Assembly: GCA_035703895.1 (NCBI GenBank)
Contig: DASSXJ010000152.1
Coordinates: 1 to 37,495, forward strand
DNA from: a bacterium
GTDB taxonomy: Bacteria; Sysuimicrobiota; Sysuimicrobiia; Sysuimicrobiales; Segetimicrobiaceae
Length of the DNA stretch: 37,495 nt
Reading direction: 5' to 3'
Part shown: positions 13,581-20,988 of the stretch, one piece after another
Position numbering within the stretch: the first letter of the stretch is position 1
How the letters are laid out: each line of letters begins with the position of its first letter
Position numbers and translations under genes: made by a program
The notes under the pieces: generated by a model
Told to the model about the DNA's origin: nothing
Seen by the model: the letters and a program-made list of their open reading frames with translations, nothing else
Database searches by the model: none

Positions 13581-16463
13581 ATGCGGCTTACCACGCTGCA
13601 GTGGGCAGTGGGCATGTTTTCCGCCCTGTTGGGGGCGATGATGCTCATTGTCCCGCACCGGTTCGAGGCCGCGACCTACGCGGTGCTCCAACCGCATCTG
13701 CTGTGGTGGGGGGTGGCGTTCCTGCTGGCAGGGGCCGGCGTATTGGCTGCGGCGTTGATTCCTCTGAGGTGGCTGCTGCTCTTCACCCACCTCGCCGCCG
13801 GGATGGTGCTGGTCGTCCTCGCGACCGGCTTTGCCTCTCAGGATGCGTGGCCTAGAGCGATAAACTTCCTGGTCCTGGGACTGGGCGCCGCGCTTGTTCC
13901 GTTCGTCTCTCGCCGGGGTAAGATCGAGACGAGCGAGTCCGGCTGCGATCTCCTGGCGCTGTTGGTGGGGCTGGGGGCCGCCGCCACCGGGCTGATCATC
14001 ATCGCGTTTCCCGGTCAGCTCGGGGGGCAGTTCTACGATCTGATCCGGGCACATCTGCCGCTATACGGCGTGCTGTTTATGGTCACCGGGCTTGCGCTCG
14101 CCGCGGCCCAGCTCCGCCCCGCCTCGTCTCCCATTATCAGATGGGCCTTGTACCTGGCCGCGGGCTCCACGCTGCTCGCGTTCGCGGGGAATACCGCCGT
14201 GGTCGTCGGGGACTGGACCGGCACTGCGTATTTCGGCGGGTTCGGCGCCCTCGTGGCGATGACCCCCTGGTTGGACCCGGTGCTCGGACACATCGATTCG
14301 TCATCGCTCCGAATCCGGCTGGCGCTGGCCCTGATCGTCGCCGTGGCGGCTCCGCTGATCGCCGCGGTCACCATCGTGACGGACCGGGCCGAGCTGTCCG
14401 CGACCAGCCAGGCCCTAACACTCCAAGAGACGATCGCGAATACGCTTGCCGATGACATTTCGCGCTACCTGTCGTTCCACCGGGCCGCCGCCGCCGGGTT
14501 GGCCAAGGCGATCAATTTGGTCCAGATGACCCCTCCTCAACAAGAGGCGCTGCTACGGACCCTCGGCGAGGAGTACCCGGATGTCTTTACGTTTGCGACC
14601 TACGACGATCGAGGGCACCCGCTGGCCCGCGGCGACTCGTTTCCGCGGGAGTCCATTGGGGGATCCCCGGTGTTCGAGCAGTCCCTTCGAAGCAACGCCG
14701 AGTCGCTGGCCTACCATGTGTCGCCGCTCAGCCACCGCCTGCTCTTCGAGTTCGGAGCGCCGCTCCGCCGGCCCGGCAACTCCTGGGCCGGGTTGCTCGT
14801 GGTGTCGGTCGAGTCCGCCCGTGTCGCCTCAACGATCGAACGAATCGGTGCCGAGACCAAAGGCCTGGCCTATGTGGTCAACAACCAGGGCCGTCTCCTC
14901 GTGCATCGGGATGCCGCTCTCAACGGATCCTTCCTTGACGTCTCGGATTTGCCCCCGGTCGCCAACCTGCTCGTGGGGCGCAGCGCCGACGGCGTGCTGA
15001 GGTACGAGAACAAGAATGGCTGGCAACTGGCCGGGTTCGCGCGCGTGGCGGGGACCGCACTGGGCGTCGTCGTAGAGCGTCCGCTCGCGGTCGCCGTCGC
15101 CGGCGCGCACACCGGCCGGGAGATCGCGTTTACGATTCTGCTCTTGATGGTGGGCGGGGCGGCGGTCGGGGGGATCCTCGCGGCGGGCGCCCTGGCGCGG
15201 CCGCTCGAGGCGCTGGCGCGTGAGGCGAGACGGCTCGGCGAGGATGACGCCACGGTGGCCCTGCCCGAGAGCAGTATTGCAGAGGTGAAGGACTTGGCGC
15301 GCACGTTCGGCGAGATGAGCGGCCGTCTGTCCGCGCGGACGCAGGAGCGCGAGCGCGCCTATGGGGCCCTACGCGAGCGCGAAGCCCGGATCCGTTCGAT
15401 CATGGATTCCACGTCCGACGGGTTCATCTTCGTCGGCCGGGACGGCCGGGTCAAGTCCATGAACCAGCGGGCCATCGAGTTGCTTCCCACCGGAGCCGCG
15501 TGGGCCGGCGGCGCGGACTTTGCGCGCGCGGTGGCAGAGATCGACGCGCGTCCGCCGGAGCGCGAAGCGCTGGCCGCAACACTCCGATTGCTCCTCGAGG
15601 ACCGCGACCCGGCGGGGAAGGGAGATCTCGAGGTCCGGGGAAGCGGGCGCGTGCTTCACTGGGATGCCCAGCCCGGCAAGGATGAATCGGGAGCCACGGT
15701 CGGCCTCACCATTACGCTCCACGATGTGACCGAGGAGCGCGAGGTCAGCCGCATGAAGTCCGACTTCGTCTCCTTCGTCACGCACCAGCTGCGGACGCCG
15801 CTGGCGGGGATCAAGTGGCTGCTCGAGCTGGCCGCCGAGACCCAAGACACCGGGGAGCTCCAAGCCTACATCCAAGACGCCCGGGAGGCCAACGAGCGGT
15901 TGGTGAACCTGGTCAATGACCTCTTGGACATCTCCCGGCTCGAGAGCGGGCGGTTGGCCGTGTCGCTCCAGGAGCTCAATTTGGGCACGATGACGGAGAG
16001 TGTGCTCGAGGAGCTGGGCCCGCTCATCAAAGAGAAGGGGCATCGATTGTCGGTGAGCGGGGTGGAGAGGGTCCCACCGATCGTGGCCGACCCGCAGCTG
16101 CTCCGCCAGGTGGTCATCAACCTCGTCTCCAACGCGATCAAGTACACCCCCCCGCCGGGAGAGATCGCACTCCAGATGCGCCCGGAGAACGGCTCGGTGC
16201 AGTGGGCAATTCAGGATAACGGCATCGGGGTGCCCAAGGACGCCCAGCCCCGCCTGTTTGAGAAGTTCTATCGGGCGGACAACGTGCACAAAATCGAAAC
16301 CGAGGGGACGGGATTGGGCCTCTACCTCGTCCGGCTGATCGTCGAGCGGTTCGGCGGCCGGATCTGGTGCGAGTCTGAGGAGGGCAAGGGCTCGACCTTC
16401 CTCTTTACCGTTCCCCTCCCTGGAGGGAAGGACACGTGGACGCATCCCGCAAGCGGGTCTTGA
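13581..16463 (+). CDS. Hybrid-topology sensor histidine kinase with membrane and Cache-like input domains
   Basis: The ATG at 13581 follows GGGAG and gives 960 residues; a GTG at 13506 would add 25. Residues ~1-240 contain about eight hydrophobic helices, an integral-membrane module. A further helix near residues 250-270 leads into an extracytoplasmic sensor of Cache type (residues ~280-500) that includes GLAYVVNNQGRLLVHRD. Next come a closing transmembrane helix (~515-540), HAMP, and a PAS domain (IRSIMDSTSDGFIFVGRDG). The kinase core has the H-box FVTHQLRTPLAGIKW with His735, the N-box near Asn851, DNGIGVPKD and GTGLGLYLV. No receiver domain is attached. Its 3' end overlaps the first stand-alone receiver by 28 nt, so it very probably phosphorylates one or both receivers that follow. 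The ligand is unknown. Confidence 0.93.
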   Translation: MRLTTLQWAVGMFSALLGAMMLIVPHRFEAATYAVLQPHLLWWGVAFLLAGAGVLAAALIPLRWLLLFTHLAAGMVLVVLATGFASQDAWPRAINFLVLGLGAALVPFVSRRGKIETSESGCDLLALLVGLGAAATGLIIIAFPGQLGGQFYDLIRAHLPLYGVLFMVTGLALAAAQLRPASSPIIRWALYLAAGSTLLAFAGNTAVVVGDWTGTAYFGGFGALVAMTPWLDPVLGHIDSSSLRIRLALALIVAVAAPLIAAVTIVTDRAELSATSQALTLQETIANTLADDISRYLSFHRAAAAGLAKAINLVQMTPPQQEALLRTLGEEYPDVFTFATYDDRGHPLARGDSFPRESIGGSPVFEQSLRSNAESLAYHVSPLSHRLLFEFGAPLRRPGNSWAGLLVVSVESARVASTIERIGAETKGLAYVVNNQGRLLVHRDAALNGSFLDVSDLPPVANLLVGRSADGVLRYENKNGWQLAGFARVAGTALGVVVERPLAVAVAGAHTGREIAFTILLLMVGGAAVGGILAAGALARPLEALAREARRLGEDDATVALPESSIAEVKDLARTFGEMSGRLSARTQERERAYGALREREARIRSIMDSTSDGFIFVGRDGRVKSMNQRAIELLPTGAAWAGGADFARAVAEIDARPPEREALAATLRLLLEDRDPAGKGDLEVRGSGRVLHWDAQPGKDESGATVGLTITLHDVTEEREVSRMKSDFVSFVTHQLRTPLAGIKWLLELAAETQDTGELQAYIQDAREANERLVNLVNDLLDISRLESGRLAVSLQELNLGTMTESVLEELGPLIKEKGHRLSVSGVERVPPIVADPQLLRQVVINLVSNAIKYTPPPGEIALQMRPENGSVQWAIQDNGIGVPKDAQPRLFEKFYRADNVHKIETEGTGLGLYLVRLIVERFGGRIWCESEEGKGSTFLFTVPLPGGKDTWTHPASGS

Positions 16464-16858
16464 TCGTCGAAGACGACCGCTTTCTCCGGAGGGCCTGTCA
16501 GGCGCGCCTGGAGCAGCAGGGCTACACCATCCTCACGGCCCAGGACGGCGAGGAGGCCGTCCGGGTCGCCAGGACGGAGATCCCCGATCTGATCCTGCTC
16601 GATCTCTTAATGCCGAAGCTGCACGGCCTCGAGGTGCTGCGTATCCTGAGGGCGGAGGAAGGGACCCGAGCCATCCCGGTCCTGGTCCTCTCCAACTCGT
16701 CCCGCCAGGGGGACATGGACGACATCCAAAGGCTCGGAATCTCCGGGTACTTCGTGAAGGCGAATCTCTCGCTCCAAGATCTCAGCCATCAAGTCAAGCT
16801 GGTGCTCGAGTCTTCCGCGCCGGCAGGGGGAACGGATGCAGCGCATCCTGGTCGTTGA
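16436..16858 (+). CDS. Single-domain response regulator (CheY-like) 1
   Basis: This 140-residue receiver has no output domain. Phosphorylation-site residues are all visible: acidic pair Asp13/Asp14 (IVEDDRF), phospho-acceptor Asp56 (ILLDLLMP), Ser86 (VLSNSS) and Lys108 (FVKANLS). The start is a GTG inside the kinase gene (28-nt overlap), and the stop lies inside the next receiver gene, so translation is coupled. It should take phosphate from the upstream kinase and act by protein contact. PilB, two genes downstream, is the obvious candidate target by position, but nothing in the sequence shows the contact. Confidence 0.93.
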   Translation: MDASRKRVLIVEDDRFLRRACQARLEQQGYTILTAQDGEEAVRVARTEIPDLILLDLLMPKLHGLEVLRILRAEEGTRAIPVLVLSNSSRQGDMDDIQRLGISGYFVKANLSLQDLSHQVKLVLESSAPAGGTDAAHPGR

Positions 16859-17213
16859 GGACGACCGGTTCCTGCGAAAGGCGGCCGAAGCCGCGCTCCG
16901 ACGCCAGGGGTTTACCGTGCTTGTGGCCGCGGACGGGGAGGAGGGACTGCGGGTGGCCCGGTCCGAGCTTCCCGATCTCGTGCTCCTGGATCTGATCATG
17001 CCCGGGCTGCAGGGCTTCGAAGTGCTGAAGCTGCTCAAGGCGGAAGCCGCCACCTCGGCGATCCCGGTGATCATCCTCAGCAACCTCGGTCAGGATTCCG
17101 ACGTGAAGGCGGCGATGGACGCGGGGGCCGTCGATTACCTGGTCAAGGCCAACCTGGCGTTGGACACGCTCGTGGCGCGGGTGAAAACGCTGTTCGAGGC
17201 GCGGACGCCGTGA
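16836..17213 (+). CDS. Single-domain response regulator (CheY-like) 2
   Basis: This 125-residue receiver begins at an ATG 23 nt before the end of receiver 1, with GGCAGGGGGAACGG just upstream. Its active-site residues are Asp9/Asp10, Asp52 (VLLDLIMP), Ser82 (ILSNLG) and Lys104 (LVKANLA). It resembles receiver 1 closely, including the LSN and VKAN segments, which points to duplication within the operon. The alpha4-beta5-alpha5 face differs between the two (QGDMDDIQRLGISGYF against DSDVKAAMDAGAVDYL), so they may contact different partners. Its stop overlaps the GTG start of pilB (GTGA). Confidence 0.93.
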   Translation: MQRILVVEDDRFLRKAAEAALRRQGFTVLVAADGEEGLRVARSELPDLVLLDLIMPGLQGFEVLKLLKAEAATSAIPVIILSNLGQDSDVKAAMDAGAVDYLVKANLALDTLVARVKTLFEARTP

Positions 17214-18946
17214 CGTCGGGGCTGCGGGTCAGCGATGCCGAACTCAAGACCCTCCTCGTGACCCAACTGGAGGTCATGGACGAGTCCGAGTTCGAGCGGG
17301 TGCGGGCGCTCGCCGCTCGGTTCAAGATCCCCTTTGAGCAGGCGGTCGTCGAGCGAGGCGGGATCCCCCTGCGGTTCCTCTTGGAGCAGCTCGGCAAGCT
17401 CTGGGGCGTCGAATTCACCGAGCTGCGCGCCGCCAACGTCAGTCCCGAAGCGATCCGGTCGGTGCCCGAGGAGTACGCCCGGGCGCATCTCCTGATCCCC
17501 TTCGATCGCCGGGATGGGTCCCTGCACGTGGCCATGTGGGATCCACGGGACCAGGCGGCGATCGAGGAGATCCAACGGATGGCGTGGATGAAGGTCGTCC
17601 CGTATCTCGCGACCGACACCGCGATCCATCGCGCCCTCCTCCAATACAAGGGCGACCTGCGCGCCATCCTCGAGCGCGTGGCGGAACAGCAACAACCCGG
17701 GACCGCGGAGCCGGATGATGAGGGGAAGTCGGCGATCGAACTGCTCGACAGCATCCTCGAGTACGCGGCGGTGTCCGAGGCGTCCGACATCCACATCGAG
17801 CCGTTCGAACTCGAGGGCGTGGTTCGGTTCCGCGTCGACGGCGCGCTCCAGGACGTCCTCAGCCTCCCCACCAGCCGGCTGCCGTCGCTGGTCGCGCGCG
17901 TCAAAATCCAGAGCGAGATGCGGATCGATGAAAAACGGGCGCCGCAGGACGGACGGTTCGACGCGGCGTACGGCGGGTTGAAGCTGGACCTACGCGTCTC
18001 TTCCATGCCGACCCACTGGGGGGAGAAGATCGTCATCCGGGTGCTCAGCAAGGAGCGGTCGCTGCTCGATCTGGAGGATCTTGGGCTCTCCCCCGCCGAC
18101 CGCGAGATCATCGTGCGAAACATCCAGCGTCCCTTCGGGATGATCCTGATCACGGGCCCGACCGGCTCGGGCAAGACGACGACGCTCTACGCCACCATCA
18201 ATCGCCTGCACGTCGAGCGGCACAACGTCGTGAACATCTCCACGGTTGAGGATCCGGTCGAATACACGATTCCACGGGTGAACCAGGTCTCGATCAACCC
18301 GGTGGCCGGCCTCAACTTCGCCACCGGCCTTCGCGCGCTGTTGCGACAGGACCCCGACATCATCATGGTAGGGGAGATCCGGGACCATGAGACCGTCGAG
18401 ATGGCCGTCCGGGCCGCGCTCGTCGGGCGGCTGCTCCTGTCCACGCTCCATACGAACGAGGCCACGGTGGTGGTGCCGCGCCTCCTGGATATGGGGGTCG
18501 AGCCGTTCCTGATCAACTCCACCCTGATTCTCGTGATTGCCCAGCGGCTCGTCCGGAAGATCTGCGTGCACTGCCGTCAGAGTGTCCCGCTCGACCGGAC
18601 GTTCCTCGAGCGCCTGCGCGCCCGGTCCGACTACGAGGAGACGATCCACGTGCTCCAGACTCAAGGGGTCCTCGGGAAAGCCGCCGATCCGTTGGTCGGG
18701 ATCCACACGTTCAAAGGTCGCGGCTGTTCGCAGTGCCTCAACACCGGCTATCGTGGTCGCATGGGGGTGTTCGAACTGCTCGAGATCACCGATCCCATCC
18801 GGACGTTGATCCTGGAGCGGGGCGACGCGGGCATGATCCGGAGGGCGGCCATCGCCGGAGGGATGCGGACGATGTTCTGGGACGGCCTCGCGAAGGCATT
18901 CATGGGCGAGACCACGATCGAAGAGATCTTTCGCGTGGCCCTGTAA
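17210..18946 (+). CDS. pilB: Type IV pilus / type II secretion assembly ATPase (PilB/GspE)
   Basis: This 578-residue AAA+-like secretion ATPase has an N-terminal MshEN/GspE-N domain (residues ~30-150; RFLLEQLGKLWGVEF and AHLLIPFDRRDGSLHVAMWD). The catalytic domain carries Walker A GPTGSGKTTTLYA (Gly316, Lys322), the Asp box, Walker B DIIMVGEIRDHETVEMA and the His box LLSTLHTNEA. A four-Cys zinc site follows (Cys452/455 and Cys506/509, CVHC and CSQC), typical of extension ATPases and absent from PilT. It powers pilin polymerisation at the inner membrane. PilC, PilD, PilQ and PilT are not in the window. The GTG start overlaps receiver 2, which places the motor in one operon with its probable signalling system. 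The pilin genes at 7028-9686 may encode its cargo. Confidence 0.95.
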   Translation: MTSGLRVSDAELKTLLVTQLEVMDESEFERVRALAARFKIPFEQAVVERGGIPLRFLLEQLGKLWGVEFTELRAANVSPEAIRSVPEEYARAHLLIPFDRRDGSLHVAMWDPRDQAAIEEIQRMAWMKVVPYLATDTAIHRALLQYKGDLRAILERVAEQQQPGTAEPDDEGKSAIELLDSILEYAAVSEASDIHIEPFELEGVVRFRVDGALQDVLSLPTSRLPSLVARVKIQSEMRIDEKRAPQDGRFDAAYGGLKLDLRVSSMPTHWGEKIVIRVLSKERSLLDLEDLGLSPADREIIVRNIQRPFGMILITGPTGSGKTTTLYATINRLHVERHNVVNISTVEDPVEYTIPRVNQVSINPVAGLNFATGLRALLRQDPDIIMVGEIRDHETVEMAVRAALVGRLLLSTLHTNEATVVVPRLLDMGVEPFLINSTLILVIAQRLVRKICVHCRQSVPLDRTFLERLRARSDYEETIHVLQTQGVLGKAADPLVGIHTFKGRGCSQCLNTGYRGRMGVFELLEITDPIRTLILERGDAGMIRRAAIAGGMRTMFWDGLAKAFMGETTIEEIFRVAL

Positions 18947-18964
18947 GGATCGCGACTCCCCGCC

Positions 18965-19738
18965 CTACGGCTTCGCCGCCCGTAGAAGCGCCAGGTATTC
19001 TTCGACCGTGTCCGCCCCGGTGATGGCGCGGAGGACGACCTCGTCGACCGCGCCCTGCCATTTCTCAACCGCCGGCGGGATGGCGTCCGGACGCTCGGCC
19101 GCGATGGCCGTGTCCATCGGCGTGACCCTCATGCGCGCAAAGTGGGCCCCGTACGCCGGGATCGCTGCGTACCGGTTCCCCTCCAGCGCCAGTTTGTCGC
19201 AGGCCGCCGGCCCGAGGGCCACGCGGACATACGCGAAGCGCTGGGGCGGTTCGCGACCCGCTGCGGCTGCGCCGTCACGCACCCACGCGGTGGATCGACG
19301 CGCGTGTTCGGGAGTCAGCCAATTGAACAGCACGGCGTCGGCGACCTCTCCGGCCAAGCGGCACATCTGCGGACCGAGCGCGGCCACGACGAGGCGGACA
19401 GGGAGGTGGGCCCGCAGAGTGGCGACCCCTTCGCGGACACGCGCAAGGGCCCCCGGGTTCGCACTTCCGACGCCCAGGAGGAGACGGGGGAGGGGAAGGT
19501 CGTTGGCCCGCACGCCCTGGTCGATGCTGTCTGGTCCGCGCGTGTACAGGGGAATCACCCCGACCCCGAGCTCGACGTGCCGTGTCTCGCGCGCCGCCGG
19601 CGCAAGCGCGACCAGCCCATCGATCGCGCCGGGATAGTTGACCCAGAAGGAACTATACCCGAGCGCCTCGGCCTCCCTCGCCGACGCGCCGACGATCTCG
19701 GGCGCGGTGCCCGCGAACAGTGCAAAGCCTCGTCTCAT
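18965..19738 (-). CDS. LLM-class (luciferase-like) flavin/F420-dependent oxidoreductase
   Basis: This 257-residue protein starts at an ATG preceded by GAGAGGAGAGAG, a strong Shine-Dalgarno on the minus strand. The sequence fits the luciferase-like monooxygenase fold: REAEALGYSSFWVNY near the start, then VELGVGVIPLYTRGP, LLLGVGSANPGALARVREGV and LVVAALGPQMCRLAGEVADAVLFNW. The last segments match the LLM barrel strands that line the flavin or F420 pocket. At 257 residues it is shorter than most members (300-350), mainly in the insertion regions. The substrate cannot be predicted. It is convergent with pilB (18-bp gap) and divergent from the quinone oxidoreductase-like gene, with which it shares a ~226-bp promoter region. 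Confidence 0.85.
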   Translation of the reverse strand: MRRGFALFAGTAPEIVGASAREAEALGYSSFWVNYPGAIDGLVALAPAARETRHVELGVGVIPLYTRGPDSIDQGVRANDLPLPRLLLGVGSANPGALARVREGVATLRAHLPVRLVVAALGPQMCRLAGEVADAVLFNWLTPEHARRSTAWVRDGAAAAGREPPQRFAYVRVALGPAACDKLALEGNRYAAIPAYGAHFARMRVTPMDTAIAAERPDAIPPAVEKWQGAVDEVVLRAITGADTVEEYLALLRAAKP

Positions 19739-19910
19739 CGCTCTCTCCTCTCGAGGTCCGCGCGGTGGCCCGCGCGCCCGCGGGCCTGCTTGTGAGTTCG
19801 CCGGGGAGGCCCTCACAACCCGCCGGGATCCTCGCTATGGTTGCGGGTCCGACGCGAGGTCCCAGGCTCAGGGCAGGGGTCAACGCGAAGACCCCCTAAT
19901 ATGCCTGTGG

Positions 19911-19931
19911 GGCGGCGCCGTAGGCGCCGCC
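19911..19931. other. Perfect 9-bp GC hairpin in the divergent promoter region
   Basis: GGCGGCGCC-GTA-GGCGCCGCC is a perfect dyad located 33 bp upstream of the quinone-oxidoreductase-like start and 172 bp upstream of the divergent LLM start. There is no T-run, so it is unlikely to be a terminator for either gene. It could be an operator or a 5' leader structure. The remaining ~200 bp of this gap hold no feature that can be assigned with confidence. Confidence 0.5.
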
Positions 19932-19964
19932 GCGCGAAACGATCTATGTGCGAAGGAGGGGGCG

Positions 19965-20933
19965 GTGAACGCGATCCGTGTGCATGCCGTTGGGGGACCT
20001 GAAGTGTTGTGTCTCGAGGAGCTGCCGACACCCACGCCGGGACGTGGGGAGGCGCTCGTGAAGATCGAGGCCGCCGGGGTGAATTATACCGATATCTATT
20101 ATCGGATGGGCTGGACGAAAGCCGCAGTCCCCTTCACCGTGGGCGTGGAAGGGGCGGGGACCGTGGAGGCGCTCGGGCCAGAGGTCGGCGGGCTCAAGCA
20201 GGGCGACCGGGTTGCGTACACCGGGTCGCTTGGCGCCTACGCGGATTACGCGTCCGTACCGGTGTGGCGGCTGGTCCGGCTTCCCGGCGGTACGGATGCG
20301 CGCACCGCCGCGGCCGCGATGCTGCAGGGGATGACCGCGCACTACCTCTGTCACAGCACGTACCCGCTCAAGTCCGGCCAGACCGCCCTCGTCCATGCCG
20401 CGGCCGGAGGGGTCGGGCTCCTCCTGGTGCAGATGATAAAGATGCTGGGCGCCCGGGTGATCGGCACCGTGTCGACAGAGGAGAAGGTCAGGCTCGCGCG
20501 GGAGGCCGGGGCCGATGAGGTGATCATGTATACGAAGGCGGACTTCGAGGCGGAGACGAAGCGGCTCACGGACGGCCGCGGGGTCGACGTCGTCTACGAT
20601 TCTGTCGGGAAGACCACGTTCGACAAAAGCCTCAATTGTCTCGTCCCGCGAGGGTACCTCGTGCTCTTCGGCCAGTCGAGCGGGCCCGCGCCGCCGCTCG
20701 ATCCGCAGGTCCTCATCAAGGGATCGTTGTTCCTCACCCGCCCCACCCTCGGAAACTATACGGCCACGTCCGAGGAGATCAATGAACGGGCCGGAGACGT
20801 GCTGGGGTGGGTCGCGTCGAACCGGCTGCGCGTGCGGATCGAGGCCACGCTTCCCCTGGCGGAGGCCGCGGAAGCCCACAAGCGGCTCGCCGGGAGAGGG
20901 ACCTCGGGGAAGCTCCTGTTGATTCCGCGATGA
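19965..20933 (+). CDS. Quinone oxidoreductase-like medium-chain dehydrogenase/reductase
   Basis: This 322-residue protein starts at a GTG preceded by GGAGG (19955-19959). It belongs to the zinc-independent quinone oxidoreductase (Qor) group of the MDR superfamily. The GroES-like N-terminal domain includes AGVNYTDIYYRMG and VGVEGAGTVEALGPEV. The Rossmann NADPH-binding motif is HAAAGGVGLLLVQMIKMLGA, preceded by MLQGMTAHYLC, the family's conserved helix. The Cys and His ligands of the catalytic zinc site are absent, as expected for Qor. Predicted activity is NADPH-dependent one- or two-electron reduction of quinones or enals in the cytoplasm. It stands alone: leuS starts 55 bp downstream, but the functions are unrelated. 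Confidence 0.9.
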   Translation: MNAIRVHAVGGPEVLCLEELPTPTPGRGEALVKIEAAGVNYTDIYYRMGWTKAAVPFTVGVEGAGTVEALGPEVGGLKQGDRVAYTGSLGAYADYASVPVWRLVRLPGGTDARTAAAAMLQGMTAHYLCHSTYPLKSGQTALVHAAAGGVGLLLVQMIKMLGARVIGTVSTEEKVRLAREAGADEVIMYTKADFEAETKRLTDGRGVDVVYDSVGKTTFDKSLNCLVPRGYLVLFGQSSGPAPPLDPQVLIKGSLFLTRPTLGNYTATSEEINERAGDVLGWVASNRLRVRIEATLPLAEAAEAHKRLAGRGTSGKLLLIPR

Positions 20934-20988
20934 CCCCGAGTTAGAGTAAGGGGTAATCTCTACAGCGGATTTGCATCCCTAGACGCAT

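Noticed and set aside
18947-18990. Intrinsic terminator between pilB and the LLM gene (CTACGG...CCGTAG)
   Set aside because: The stem is only 6 bp with a poor interior, there is no T-run, and it lies within the end of the LLM coding sequence.
20934-20988. T-box or leader peptide before leuS
   Set aside because: The 55-bp gap is too short for a T-box and no Leu-rich leader frame is present.
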